From positions 2,073,979 to 2,137,978 of the forward strand of contig JANQAD010000001.1 in NCBI GenBank assembly GCA_024707205.1: 64,000 nt of DNA. The letters run 5' to 3'. The position numbers and the translations under genes were made by a program. Origin of the DNA: Demequina sp. Its GTDB lineage: Bacteria > Actinomycetota > Actinomycetes > Actinomycetales > Demequinaceae. The notes beneath the pieces were generated by a model that ran no database searches, was not told the DNA's origin, and was given only the letters and a program-made list of their open reading frames with translations. The stretch's first letter is position 1, and the number at the start of each line of letters is the position of its first letter. Below are positions 7,563 to 15,778 of this stretch, one piece after another.

Positions 7563-9829
7563 CGCCAATTCCAACGCCCCGGCGGATGGCCGGGGCGGGG
7601 CTTCAAACAGTCAGCAGGGCGACGCTGAGAACACCAGGCTATACGGCGCGAACTCCCACGTCACGCCTTTCGCTGATGCGTGGAGCACCTACCTCGATGG
7701 CGGCTGGGGAGTGCTCCCGCTAGACCCGCGGTCGAAGGGCACCCCGCCCGCTGGCACGACCGGCGGCAGCGGCGTTGACTTGACGCCCGACCAACTGGCG
7801 AGGTGGGCGAACGTCAACGCGGACGGCAACATCGCGGTGCGCCTGCCCCCCAATGTCGTCGGTCTCGACGTAGACGACTACGGCGACAAGCACGGCGCAG
7901 CCAACCTTGAGGCATACCGGCAGGCGCGCGGCCTCCCCGTGCTGCCGCAAGAGTCGTACTCCACTGCGCGCGGGCCAGGTGCTTCCGGCATTCGTTTCTT
8001 CCGCGTCCCTGACGGCTGGGAGCCGGTCGGCAGTGGTCCGTGTGACGGCGTTGACTACATTCGCCACAGCCACCGTTATGCCGTCGTTCACCCCTCAATC
8101 CACCCTGATGGCGGCATGTATCAGTGGTATGACCCTCACGGGCTGCCTACGTCACCGCCACGCGTGGCTGACCTTCCTTTTCTGCCCGACGCGTGGGTTG
8201 ACGCCCTCGGCACGCGCCCTGAGGCGGCACCGACGAGACCGGCTGCGACGCGCAGCGACATCGACGCGTGGATGGCGAAGCACGGTGGCCAGGCGGCTTC
8301 CACGCACGCGTATGGCCGTACGGCGCTTGACGAGCGTGTGCGAGCGATTCTCGGCGCTGGCGGTGGGAGCCGACACGACACGACCGCTGCGGCGGTGAAC
8401 CGCGTGTCCGAACTGATCGCCGCAGAGTGTCTTCCGGTGCGCGCTCTTGACGAGCTCCGTGCCGCGTTCGAGGCCGTGAAGCCTGAGGCGCGCGCCACTG
8501 AATTTGATGAACTGATCGCGTGGGCGGTGGTGAACACCACAGCGAAGACAGGCTGCCACCTGCATGGCGCGGCACCAACACTCGCCGATCTTCGTGTGCC
8601 GGCGCCGGTCGGCGTCGTGAAGGCCACCGTGACGGCGACGGCCATCGCCGATCCGGCAATGATCCTCGACGCGGTTCACGCATTCCTTGGTCGATTCGTT
8701 GCGTACCCGGAGCCGTGGACAAGGGTCGCCCACACCCTGTGGGTGGCGCACACGCACTTCATTGACTCGTTCGAATCGACGCCGCGTATCGCGTTCCTGT
8801 CGCCCGAGCCGGGCTCTGGCAAGTCGCGGGCGCTCGAAGTGACCGAGTCGCTTGTGCCCCGACCGGTCCACGCGGTGAACGCGACGCCCGCTTACCTGTT
8901 CCGAAAAGTTGCGGCGCCGGAAGGCCGTCCGACGATCCTGTTTGACGAGATCGACACCATCTTTGGCCCGAAGGCGAAAGACAACGAGGACGTGCGGGGG
9001 ATGCTCAACGCCGGCCACCGTAAGGGCGCGATGGCGGGTCGCGCCGTGGTGCGCGGCAGGGAAGTTGTGACGGAGGAACTTGAGGCGTTCAGCGCCGTTG
9101 CTCTCGCTGGGCTCAACGACCTGCCCGACACCATCATGACCCGGTCGGTGATCGTCCGGATGAAGCGTCGGGGTCCGAGGGAGAAGATCGAACCGTGGCG
9201 TCATCGTGTCAACGCGCCGGAGGGCAACCTGCTCCGCGATCAACTCTCAGTGTGGGCCGCTGCCATCGGCAACCGTGCCACGGATCACTGGCCCCAAATG
9301 CCGGACGGAGTTGAGGACCGCAATGCTGACGTGTGGGAGGCGCTGCTGACGGTCGCGGAGCTCGCGGGCGGTGACTGGCCTGCGCGTGCGCGCGCGGCAG
9401 CTGTATCGGCTGTGACGGCTTCTCAGGAAGGTGCTGGGGAGAGTCTGGGGGATCACGTTGCTGCGCGACCTCAGAAGGGTGTTCGGTACGAAGCGGTACA
9501 TGTTCAGTGAGGACCTGGTGAGCGCTCTGTGTGCCATTGAGGATGCACCGTGGTCAAACCTCAGAGGCTTGCCTCTCGGGAAGAACAAGTTGGCTGGGAT
9601 GCTCAAGAAGTACGAAGTGTCTCCGAAGCCGGTGCGGATTGGGGCAGGTACACGGCGCGGGTATGACGTGTCTGACTTCCATGATCCATGGAGTCGCTAC
9701 CTCCCACCCCCCGAGCAAGACGTTACAGACGAAACAGACGAAACAGACGAAACAGACGAAACAGAGGGCGCACCCCCTGAGCAAGCCGTGACACCCGATA
9801 CAGGCGTTGCAGGGGGGCAGTTGTGGTGA
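7552..9829 (+). CDS. Prim-pol/DUF3631 replication protein, frameshifted near 3' end
   Basis: Element replication protein. The N-terminal prim-pol domain (residues about 25-215) shows the acidic motif NVVGLDVDDYGD near 100-108 and HRYAVVHPS. The C-terminal P-loop ATPase of the DUF3631 type has Walker A SPEPGSGKS near 417 and Walker B TILFDEID near 462. The frame opened at ATG 7552 ends early at 9510. The expected C-terminus (ITLLRDLRRVFG ... LHDPWSRYLP-like, here SDFHDPWSRYLP) continues in the +1 frame to 9829. Removing one G from the G5 tract at 9447-9451 joins them into a 758-residue protein. Whether this is sequence error, decay or a programmed shift is open. The tail carries a DET tandem repeat. 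Such proteins define RepPP-type actinomycete integrative elements. Confidence 0.85.
9728..9763 (+). repeat. Tandem 9-bp repeat encoding Asp-Glu-Thr
   Basis: Four perfect units of GACGAAACA encode a DETDETDETDET stretch near the C-terminus of the replication protein. Perfect identity at third positions points to recent slippage. Confidence 0.9.
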
Positions 9830-10170
9830 CGACCGCATCCAAAGAACCCGCTCGCGTCATCTTTGAGCCGAGCGCTTGGCTCCGTGCCGCGTTCCGGCGA
9901 CGCGTCATCGGCTTGTCGCGTCGTCACGCGACGGTTAGTCCACTGCCCGGGACGCCGGTCGTGGTTGCCTACCTGACTCACGGCGACGTGGAACCCGGCT
10001 CTCGTGAGGACCGGACCTGTGATCGCTGCAGGAGTTACTGCCCGCCCGGCGCCGACTACTGCGTGTCGATGATCGTGGCCGACTACTGGGAGCGCCGCTA
10101 TCACATCGTGTTTGGACTGTGCCCGGCGTGCGCGCGGCTCGAGCACCCCAACGACGTGCGCCTCCCATGA
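9826..10170 (+). CDS. Orphan protein with zinc-ribbon-like cysteines
   Basis: A 114-residue protein starting at GTG 9826, which overlaps the preceding stop as GTGA (an alternative GTG lies one codon earlier). The C-terminal half holds four spaced cysteines, CDRCRSYC around residue 60-68 and CPAC near 100, consistent with a treble-clef or zinc-ribbon. The N-terminal half (PSAWLRAAFRRRVIGL) is basic. It forms a chain with the replication gene and the next HTH gene through 4-bp overlaps. I do not recognise the family; similar short zinc proteins are common on phages and integrative elements. Confidence 0.6.
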   Translation: MTTASKEPARVIFEPSAWLRAAFRRRVIGLSRRHATVSPLPGTPVVVAYLTHGDVEPGSREDRTCDRCRSYCPPGADYCVSMIVADYWERRYHIVFGLCPACARLEHPNDVRLP

Positions 10171-10538
10171 CCCGGAGAGGCGTGCTTCCGGGCAACGTGG
10201 TCGCGGTACCCGGCCGTGTTGCTGCCGCAATCATTGCGTTGCCAGGTTTCACGACCTTGCGGGCCCGGGCGCGTGGCACGAACTACTACGAGCCGTTGAT
10301 GTCGTTGTACCGGCTCGGCCTTGAAAACTCGGTTCCGCCGGATGGAACTAGCGACATCGCTCGAGCCGTCGCGGCCCCAAACTGGCTAACAACCGAACAA
10401 GCATCGGAGTTCCTCGGTATCGGGCAAAGGGCGGTCGTGAAGCGGCTCTCGAAGGGCCAACTCGGAGGACACAAAGTAGCGCGCCGGTGGCGTGTCGATC
10501 GCCAGCACGTTGAAGCACTGATCCAGCCAAGGACCTAG
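10167..10538 (+). CDS. Helix-turn-helix DNA-binding protein
   Basis: A 123-residue protein whose C-terminal half is an excisionase/MerR-like helix-turn-helix (WLTTEQASEFLGIGQRAVVK then RLSKGQLGGHKVARRWRVDR). The N-terminal half (VVAVPGRVAAAIIALPGF) resembles a small structured domain of unknown role. The start at ATG 10167 overlaps the upstream stop as ATGA. This is a second HTH protein in the element besides xis at 7350, so it may be a copy-number or transfer regulator rather than the excisionase. Confidence 0.7.
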   Translation: MTRRGVLPGNVVAVPGRVAAAIIALPGFTTLRARARGTNYYEPLMSLYRLGLENSVPPDGTSDIARAVAAPNWLTTEQASEFLGIGQRAVVKRLSKGQLGGHKVARRWRVDRQHVEALIQPRT

Positions 10539-10553
10539 GGAGGCACCACCACG

Positions 10554-11090
10554 ATGGGACGCACACAGCAGGAGATCCTCGACATGGCTCTGGCCCTCCG
10601 GACTCGTTGTATGGATGACGCCGGTGTCATTCGTGCCGACGCGCAGCTCACATCCGCCGGGAAGCAGGAGAGAATCGCCGAGTTGCAGGACGACGCGAAT
10701 CGTAAGCTTCAGCAGTTCCGCGAGGACTACGTCGCAGCCGGAACCGCGGCGGTTGCGGAGTCGATGAAGCAAGCGTTCAGCCACTCGTCGAACTCGGACG
10801 TGCTGCTGCTCCGCGATGCAGCACTCCGCGCCCAACAACTCGAAAGCGAAGGCGACGCCTCCGCCCTCCTCGCGACAGCGCTTCGCCAGAACGACGATGC
10901 ACTCGCCAAGGAGGTGGTGCTACGCGCAATTGACCAGCGGTGGTCCAAGCCGGTGAACGAGTACGCGGCTGCAAAGCCCGGCTACGCCGACGACATCAGG
11001 GCCGTGTGGGACGCAGCCGCACCCTCGTCCTGGCGAGACGGCTTCAGCACCGTGGCGATGGCCTTCTCGGACGTCAGTTTGCGAAGTTGA
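10554..11090 (+). CDS. Orphan alpha-helical protein
   Basis: A 178-residue soluble, helix-rich protein starting at ATG 10554 behind a good Shine-Dalgarno (AGGGAGG). Its sequence (IRADAQLTSAGKQERIAELQ ... LRDAALRAQQLESEGDASAL) has long amphipathic stretches that could form coiled coils. Phage-derived elements often encode comparable small proteins near a head-tail region, but no other virion gene is present here. It ends 20 bp before the convergent aquaporin gene. Function unknown. Confidence 0.65.
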   Translation: MGRTQQEILDMALALRTRCMDDAGVIRADAQLTSAGKQERIAELQDDANRKLQQFREDYVAAGTAAVAESMKQAFSHSSNSDVLLLRDAALRAQQLESEGDASALLATALRQNDDALAKEVVLRAIDQRWSKPVNEYAAAKPGYADDIRAVWDAAAPSSWRDGFSTVAMAFSDVSLRS

Positions 11091-11110
11091 CGGGTCGCGG
11101 CGACGTCGCG

Positions 11111-11806
11111 TTAGGCGGGAGTGACGACCACTCTGGACAACGAGGTCGGCGCTAGGTACGCCGCCGCCGTCGCGCCGAGGGCCGCACCCGCGAGCTGTGC
11201 TGCGATAAACCACAACGCCGAAGTCGGCGCAATGCCCGCGAAGGTGTCGGTGAACACGCGGGCGACGGTGACGGCAGGGTTGGCGAAGCTTGCCGAGGAC
11301 GTGAACCAGTACGCCGCGCCGATGTACGCACCCACGGCAGGTGCCACCCACGCGCCGCGTCCTGTCCGGACCATGACCACGATGAGGCCCACCAGGCCCG
11401 CTGTGGCCACAACCTCGGCGAGCACGGTGCCGACGCTTGCCCGGTCGGTCGTGGAGACCGCGAGGGGCGCGTGGAACATGGCGACGGCGACTGCCGTGCC
11501 GGCGATGCCTCCCGACACCTGCGCGGCGATGTAAGTCGCCTGGGTGCGGCGCTCGGCGGGTTCGAGGACTCGCGCGCTCGCGAGCGTCACGACGGGGTTG
11601 AAGTGCGCACCCGAGATCGGCTGTAGCACTGCGATCAAGACCGCCAACCCCAGCGCCGTGGCGAGGGAGTTCTCGAGCAGTTGTAGCCCGACGTCTTGGG
11701 GTGAAAGCCGAGACGCGGCGATGCCGGAGCCGACGACGACGGCGACGAGGCCCGCCGTGCCAAGCAACTCGGCGACGGCGCGGCGTGGAAGTGAGGCGGT
11801 GTCCAT
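11111..11806 (-). CDS. Aquaporin / aquaglyceroporin (MIP family) in arsenic cluster
   Basis: A 231-residue MIP-family channel with the two half-helix signatures, NPV at residues 70-72 (GAHFNPVVTL) and NPA at 176-178 (FANPAVTVAR), the conserved arginine at about 183, and six hydrophobic segments. The start ATG 11806 is chosen over an upstream codon at 11836. It is divergent from an ArsR-phosphatase fusion and shares an operator region with it. Known family precedent: in AqpS-type ars operons an aquaglyceroporin replaces an ArsB pump, so that arsenite made from arsenate leaves by diffusion. No ArsB/Acr3 is seen here, which fits that model. Confidence 0.9.
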   Translation of the reverse strand: MDTASLPRRAVAELLGTAGLVAVVVGSGIAASRLSPQDVGLQLLENSLATALGLAVLIAVLQPISGAHFNPVVTLASARVLEPAERRTQATYIAAQVSGGIAGTAVAVAMFHAPLAVSTTDRASVGTVLAEVVATAGLVGLIVVMVRTGRGAWVAPAVGAYIGAAYWFTSSASFANPAVTVARVFTDTFAGIAPTSALWFIAAQLAGAALGATAAAYLAPTSLSRVVVTPA

Positions 11807-11818
11807 GGTGGACGCATC

Positions 11819-11866
11819 TTGACAGACCCAGAACACTCAGTCAATATTGACTCAATCATGATTGAG
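11819..11866. promoter_or_regulatory. Divergent ars promoter and ArsR operator
   Basis: A consensus -35 TTGACA (11819-11824) precedes two dyads, TCAATATTGA (11841-11850) and CTCAATCATGATTGAG (11851-11866). The ATTGA/TCAAT dyad is typical of ArsR-family operators. The second covers the ATG at 11858, so binding would block transcription of the fusion gene and probably the aquaporin gene. Confidence 0.6.
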
Positions 11867-12538
11867 CAACTGACGCTAGAGACTCGCGCGGCGCGGCACT
11901 CCGCTCTCGCCGAGCCGACCCGCCTGCGCATCGTGGACCTGCTCCAACTCGGAGACGCCTCGCCCGCCCTCTTGCAGCGTCACCTCGGCATTTCATCGAA
12001 CCTGCTGGCGCACCACCTCGCCCAACTGGCCGACGCGGGGATCATCGCGCGGCACCGCTCCGAAGGCGACCGCCGACGCACCTACATTCGGCTCGTGCCG
12101 GGCACGCTGGATTTCCTTGGGGGAGCGCCGACGCTAGCTGCCGAGCGGGTGCTGTTCGTCTGCACAGGCAACTCGGCGCGCTCTCAACTCGCGGCCGCAC
12201 TATGGAGCCAGGCGAGCGACGTCCCCGCACTGTCCGCAGGCACCCACCCCGCGCCCGGTGTTTCCCCGGGAGCCGTCGCTGTCGCCGAGCGCCACGGGCT
12301 ATCCCTCGCCGACGCCCGTCCCCGTCGCATCGCCGACGTAACCACCGGAGGCGAACTGATCGTGACCGTGTGCGACTCGGCATTCGAGGAAATCGGCGAT
12401 GATGCACGGCTCCACTGGTCTATCGGCGACCCCGTACCCCTCGGCTCCCAGCGCGCGTTCGATGAGGCCTTCGCGCAGATCGCCGCCCGCGTAGAACAAC
12501 TTGCCCCACACGTCACCAAGGAAGGCACCCCAACATGA
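11858..12538 (+). CDS. ArsR repressor fused to LMW-phosphatase/arsenate reductase domain
   Basis: A 226-residue fusion. Residues 10-82 form an ArsR-type winged helix (EPTRLRIVDLLQLGD, LLQRHLGISSNLLAHHLAQL). Residues 96-220 form a low-molecular-weight phosphatase domain with the P-loop C102-TGNSA-R108 followed by SQLAAALW, and a DPVPLGS motif near the general-acid region. Such fusions occur in actinobacterial ars operons and may couple sensing with arsenate reduction. The ATG at 11858 is preferred: a TTG at 11819 would place the operator inside the gene. The next gene overlaps by ATGA. Confidence 0.88.
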   Translation: MIEQLTLETRAARHSALAEPTRLRIVDLLQLGDASPALLQRHLGISSNLLAHHLAQLADAGIIARHRSEGDRRRTYIRLVPGTLDFLGGAPTLAAERVLFVCTGNSARSQLAAALWSQASDVPALSAGTHPAPGVSPGAVAVAERHGLSLADARPRRIADVTTGGELIVTVCDSAFEEIGDDARLHWSIGDPVPLGSQRAFDEAFAQIAARVEQLAPHVTKEGTPT

Positions 12539-13179
12539 CCACCGACCAGACTCCCAGCATCGCCGTCCACTTCGAACGGGACCTCACCGACATCACCGAC
12601 CGCCTGCACAACGAGTTCGCGGGCCTCGCGCCCGACTTCATCGCCGGCATCGTCCGCTCCTCCTACGAGGAACTTGCCTCGCGCGCGACCGTGACCACGT
12701 TCGTCCCCACCCTGACGGAGCGGTTCGCCAGACAGCGCCTCACGGCACTAGAGATGGTCGAGGGCGACAAGGCGACCGTGCCGACCGTCCTGTTCCTCTG
12801 CATCCACAACGCAGGGCGCTCGCAGATGGCCCTTGGGTTTTTCGAGCACCACGCCCAGGGTCGCGCCATCGCGTGGTCGGGCGGCTCGGAGCCGGGCGAC
12901 AAGGTCAACCCGTCCGCTGTCGAGGCGATGGCCGAGCGCGGCATCGACATCTCTGGCGCGTACCCCAAGCCCTGGACCACTGAGATCCTCCGCGCGGCCG
13001 ACGTCGTCATCACCATGGGATGCGGCGACACCTGCCCGTATTACCCCGGCAAGCGCTACGAGGACTGGGTTCTCGAGGACCCCGCTGGCCGGGGCGTCGA
13101 CGCCGTGCGACCCATCCGCGATGACATCGAACGCCGCGTGCTCGAACTGCTCGGGTCGCTCGGAGTTGCCGCAGCCTGA
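12535..13179 (+). CDS. arsC: Arsenate reductase ArsC, LMW-phosphatase type with N-terminal helical domain
   Basis: A 214-residue arsenate reductase. Residues 14-75 form a three-helix domain (FERDLTDITDRLHNEFAG ... LTERFARQRL) found in actinobacterial ArsC proteins that use mycothiol/mycoredoxin. The catalytic P-loop is C89-IHNAG-R95 followed by SQMALGFFEHHA. The later motif TMGCGDTCPYYPGKRYEDW contains the cysteines typical of this group, and DPAGRGVDAVRPIRDDI closes the active site. It would reduce arsenate to arsenite in the cytoplasm. It is coupled to the preceding ArsR fusion (ATGA overlap at 12535). Confidence 0.93.
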   Translation: MTTDQTPSIAVHFERDLTDITDRLHNEFAGLAPDFIAGIVRSSYEELASRATVTTFVPTLTERFARQRLTALEMVEGDKATVPTVLFLCIHNAGRSQMALGFFEHHAQGRAIAWSGGSEPGDKVNPSAVEAMAERGIDISGAYPKPWTTEILRAADVVITMGCGDTCPYYPGKRYEDWVLEDPAGRGVDAVRPIRDDIERRVLELLGSLGVAAA

Positions 13180-13181
13180 CC

Positions 13182-13532
13182 CTATGGGGCGACGAGCAGC
13201 GACGACACCTGGCCGAGTGTTTCCGGCACGAGCCGGTAGTACGCCCACGTGCCTCGCTTGGAGCGCGTCAGGAAGCCTGCGTCGGTCAGCACCTTGAGGT
13301 GATGCGAGACGGTGGGCTGGGAGAGTCCGATCGACTCGGTCAGGTCGCACACGCATGCCTCGTCGTCGTCGTGGGCCGCGACCATCGACAGCAACCGGAG
13401 ACGTGCGGGGTCGGCGAGCGCTTTGAGAGCGCGGGCCAGCATGTCGGCGTCCTGGCCACTCATGGCGTCCCCAGTCGCGACGGTGCAGCAAGCGTCGAGC
13501 TGGATGACGGGAAGCAGTTCACGCGTGGGCAT
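13182..13532 (-). CDS. ArsR-family metalloregulator
   Basis: A 116-residue repressor starting at ATG 13532 with GAGGATG upstream. It has the ArsR winged helix (LKALADPARLRLLSMV, SIGLSQPTVSHHLKVLTDAG). Candidate metalloid ligands are C60 and C62 in ACVCDLTE, the classic alpha-3 site of arsenite sensors, plus an N-terminal C15-C16 pair. It is convergent with arsC, with only 2 bp between the stops. It is divergent from the cysteine-rich micro-ORF at 13631, and the operator between them suggests it controls itself and that peptide. Confidence 0.9.
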   Translation of the reverse strand: MPTRELLPVIQLDACCTVATGDAMSGQDADMLARALKALADPARLRLLSMVAAHDDDEACVCDLTESIGLSQPTVSHHLKVLTDAGFLTRSKRGTWAYYRLVPETLGQVSSLLVAP

Positions 13533-13550
13533 GGGGCCATCCTCGCACGA

Positions 13551-13606
13551 ATATTGACAGGCGTCGATATAGCCAGGCAGACTGCACGCATCGATATCCA
13601 TCGATG
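13551..13606. promoter_or_regulatory. ArsR-type operators between arsR and the cysteine-rich peptide
   Basis: ATATTGACAGGCGTCGATAT (13551-13570) is an imperfect inverted repeat of the ArsR kind. CATCGATATCCATCGATG (13589-13606) contains two ATCGAT palindromes as direct repeats. Both lie between divergent starts at 13532 and 13631. Confidence 0.5.
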
Positions 13607-13630
13607 TTCATCAATGGAAGGAGGACGGCC

Positions 13631-13672
13631 ATGTGTAACGACACCGGTTGTTGCCCGCCCGGCTGCTGCTGA
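13631..13672 (+). CDS. 13-residue cysteine-rich micro-ORF
   Basis: ATG 13631 opens MCNDTGCCPPGCC and stops at TGA 13670-13672. Five of the 13 residues are cysteine (C2, C7, C8, C12, C13), with two CC pairs separated by PPG. A consensus AAGGAGG (13618-13624) lies 6 nt before the ATG, an unusually good ribosome site for this window. It is flanked by an ArsR repressor (divergent) and a CmtR repressor downstream. It could be a metal(loid)-binding peptide, or a cysteine/metal-responsive leader whose translation affects downstream expression. The sequence shows only the ORF; the roles are inference. Confidence 0.55.
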   Translation: MCNDTGCCPPGCC

Positions 13673-13794
13673 CGCCGCCAAGCCGCTCCTGAGTGCACCA
13701 GGGGCGGCTCCGCAAGACCTCGAAAGGCAATTGAGACCTTGGCGTCAGCGGCGACCACAGCGTCGTCCCGCAGTCGACGAAGCCCACTCCTCAA

Positions 13795-13818
13795 TTGATA
13801 CAGCAAAGGCTGTATTAT
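13795..13818 (+). promoter_or_regulatory. CmtR promoter/operator
   Basis: The dyad ATACAGC (13798-13804) / GCTGTAT (13809-13815) overlaps a strong -10 box TATTAT (13813-13818), which ends 6 nt before ATG 13825. A leaderless, self-repressed promoter is likely. Confidence 0.6.
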
Positions 13819-13824
13819 CGCGTC

Positions 13825-14154
13825 ATGCCCGTCGCCACTCTGGCCCATGCGAGCGCCTTGGCTCGTCTCGGACACGCGTTGTCTGACGACACGCGGACGC
13901 GCATCCTGTTGGCCCTGAGGGATGCGCCAAGCTATCCGTCCGAGCTTGCGGAGGCGCTCGACGTCTCCCGTCAAGTGATGTCCAACCAGCTCGCATGCTT
14001 GCGAGGATGCGGCCTCGTCACAGCGGAGGCCGAGGGGCGGCGCACTCAGTATCGGTTGGCGGACCCGGCAATCTCCCACGCGCTGGGCGACATGCTCGGC
14101 CTCGTACTCACGGTCGACCCTGCCTGCTGCGGACCAGATTGCACATGCTCATGA
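13825..14154 (+). CDS. cmtR: CmtR-type ArsR/SmtB metal sensor
   Basis: A 109-residue winged-helix repressor. Cysteines C58 and C62 fall in the recognition helix (VMSNQLACLRGCGLVT), and a C-terminal cluster C101, C102, C106 and C108 ends the protein (CCGPDCTCS). Known for mycobacterial CmtR: Cd(II)/Pb(II) is bound by C57, C61 and C102, almost the same positions. It starts at ATG 13825 next to a leaderless-type -10 box. It overlaps the first CDF transporter by ATGA, so cadmium/lead relief of repression would directly induce export. Confidence 0.92.
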   Translation: MPVATLAHASALARLGHALSDDTRTRILLALRDAPSYPSELAEALDVSRQVMSNQLACLRGCGLVTAEAEGRRTQYRLADPAISHALGDMLGLVLTVDPACCGPDCTCS

Positions 14155-14861
14155 GCGCCGTCATGCCGGGTGGTTCACCGCTCGACCCTGAGCGTCGGGC
14201 GGTGTTGCACCGCAGGGTGCGCTGGATCGTCGCATTCACGATCAGCTACAACGTGATCGAAGCAGTCATTGCCATCGTCGCCGGGACCAAGGCGTCATCC
14301 ACCGCGTTGATCGGCTTCGGTCTGGACTCAACCATCGAGGTCGCTTCCGCCGCGGCTGTCGCGTGGCAGTTCACCCGCAAAGACCCCGAGCGGTGGGAGA
14401 AGGTCACCGTTCGCGCCATCGCGGTCGCGTTCTTTGCTCTCGCCGCATACGTGACGGTTGACGCGGTGCTGGCGCTCACCGGTCAGGTCGAGGTGGAGCA
14501 CAGCCCGTTGGGGATCGCCATCACGGTCGCGAGCCTGGTCATCATGCCAGTGCTCGCTTGGGTCGAGACGCGAACAGGCCGTGAGCTCGGCTCGAGGTCC
14601 GTGCTGGCCGACGCGAAGCAACTGCTCCTTTGTGTCTACCTCTCAGGCACAGTCTTGCTCGGCCTGCTGGCCAATTCCCTGTTCGGATGGACCTGGGCGG
14701 ACTCCGTTGCCGCACTTGTCGTCGCCTACCTTGCGCTCCGCGAGGGCATCGAGGCGTGGAACGGGGACGTTGAGTCGCCCTTCGAGGTCTTCGAGGATCT
14801 TGAATCTGAGGCCGAGGACGCGGAGAGCGCACCCAGTGAGGCGACAGGGGCAGACGAGTGA
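14151..14861 (+). CDS. Cation diffusion facilitator-like transporter (TMEM163-type)
   Basis: A 236-residue membrane protein with about six hydrophobic segments (near residues 20-40, 48-64, 82-102, 112-132, 155-175, 180-195). The motif STALIGFGLDSTIEV carries the metal-binding aspartate position of the CDF family in the short TMEM163-like form. A strongly acidic tail (EVFEDLESEAEDAE) replaces the usual C-terminal domain. Start ATG 14151 overlaps the cmtR stop. It is the first of two exporters under CmtR. Substrate is likely Cd, Zn or Pb, inferred from the regulator. Confidence 0.85.
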   Translation: MSAVMPGGSPLDPERRAVLHRRVRWIVAFTISYNVIEAVIAIVAGTKASSTALIGFGLDSTIEVASAAAVAWQFTRKDPERWEKVTVRAIAVAFFALAAYVTVDAVLALTGQVEVEHSPLGIAITVASLVIMPVLAWVETRTGRELGSRSVLADAKQLLLCVYLSGTVLLGLLANSLFGWTWADSVAALVVAYLALREGIEAWNGDVESPFEVFEDLESEAEDAESAPSEATGADE

Positions 14862-15778
14862 GCGGCCCTGGTCACACCCATCAAGCAGCGAGCGAATCGC
14901 AAGGGCGCAGACTAAAAGTCGCGCTCGGCATCACCTCCACGATCCTGGTCGCAGAACTCATCGGCGCAGCGATCACGGGCTCCCTCGCGCTTCTCGTCGA
15001 TGCCGCACACATGGTCACCGACGCCGCTGGGCTAGCCCTGGCCGTTTTCGCCGCCTCGATATCCATGCGCCCAGCGACAGCACGACGCACCTGGGGCTAC
15101 CAGCGGGCCGAGGTGCTCGCGGCGCTCGCGCAATCCGCGTTGCTGCTCGCCGTAGGCGTCTACGTCGTCGTAGAAGGCATCAGGCGTCTCGCGAGTCCAC
15201 CGGAGATCGCCTCCGGCCAGCTCGTGTTCTTCGGGGTCGTAGGTCTCGTGGGAAATATCGCCTCGATGCTTGTCCTGGCGGGCCACCGCGACGCCAACTT
15301 CAACCTCCGCGCCGCATTCCTGGAGGTCGTCAACGACGCGCTTGGGTCCGTGGCAGTGATTGTCGCGGCGGTCGTGATTGCGGTCACCGGTTGGCTACAG
15401 GCGGATGCTGTCGCAGGCTTGCTCATCGGGGCGTTGATACTGCCTCGAGCACTCAAGCTCTTGTGGCAGACGAGTTCGGTGCTCCTAGAGACCACGCCCA
15501 CTGGCCTAGACCTTGATGACGTGAGGAACCACCTGCTCGGAGTGGATCACGTGCGGGACGTCCACGACCTACACGCCTCGCTCATCGCCACCGGACTTCC
15601 CGTGTTGAGTGCCCATGTGGTGGTCGACGACGCGTGCTTCGGCGACGGCCACGCCGGCGCAATCCTTCATGAGCTTCAGGAGTGCGTGGCCGAGCACTTC
15701 GATGTGCCAGTGGAACATTCGACGTTCCAGATTGAGCCCACTACCCACCGAGAGCGCGAACACCTCACTCACGACTAG
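14858..15778 (+). CDS. CzcD-type cation diffusion facilitator
   Basis: A 306-residue cation/proton antiporter. Six transmembrane segments include the metal site DAAHMVTD (about 43-50), with a second site in VNDALGS where HD is replaced by ND. A cytoplasmic CDF C-terminal domain follows (about 205-300), with HDLHASLIATGLPVLSAHVV and FQIEP. A short His-containing N-terminus (GHTHQ) could bind metal. GTG 14858 overlaps the stop of the preceding transporter gene, so cmtR and both exporters form one translationally coupled operon. Confidence 0.92.
   Translation: MSGPGHTHQAASESQGRRLKVALGITSTILVAELIGAAITGSLALLVDAAHMVTDAAGLALAVFAASISMRPATARRTWGYQRAEVLAALAQSALLLAVGVYVVVEGIRRLASPPEIASGQLVFFGVVGLVGNIASMLVLAGHRDANFNLRAAFLEVVNDALGSVAVIVAAVVIAVTGWLQADAVAGLLIGALILPRALKLLWQTSSVLLETTPTGLDLDDVRNHLLGVDHVRDVHDLHASLIATGLPVLSAHVVVDDACFGDGHAGAILHELQECVAEHFDVPVEHSTFQIEPTTHREREHLTHD

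Noticed and set aside
9728-9763. A CRISPR-like array
   Set aside because: The 9-bp units are contiguous, in frame and without spacers. No cas gene is present, and no CRISPR array was seen anywhere in the window.
10554-11090. A prophage call for the island
   Set aside because: No terminase, portal, capsid, tail or lysis gene is visible. One helical orphan is not enough.
13670-13699. TGA of the cysteine-rich micro-ORF read as selenocysteine
   Set aside because: The downstream frame shows no conserved-looking peptide, and no SECIS-like hairpin directly follows. An ordinary stop is simpler.
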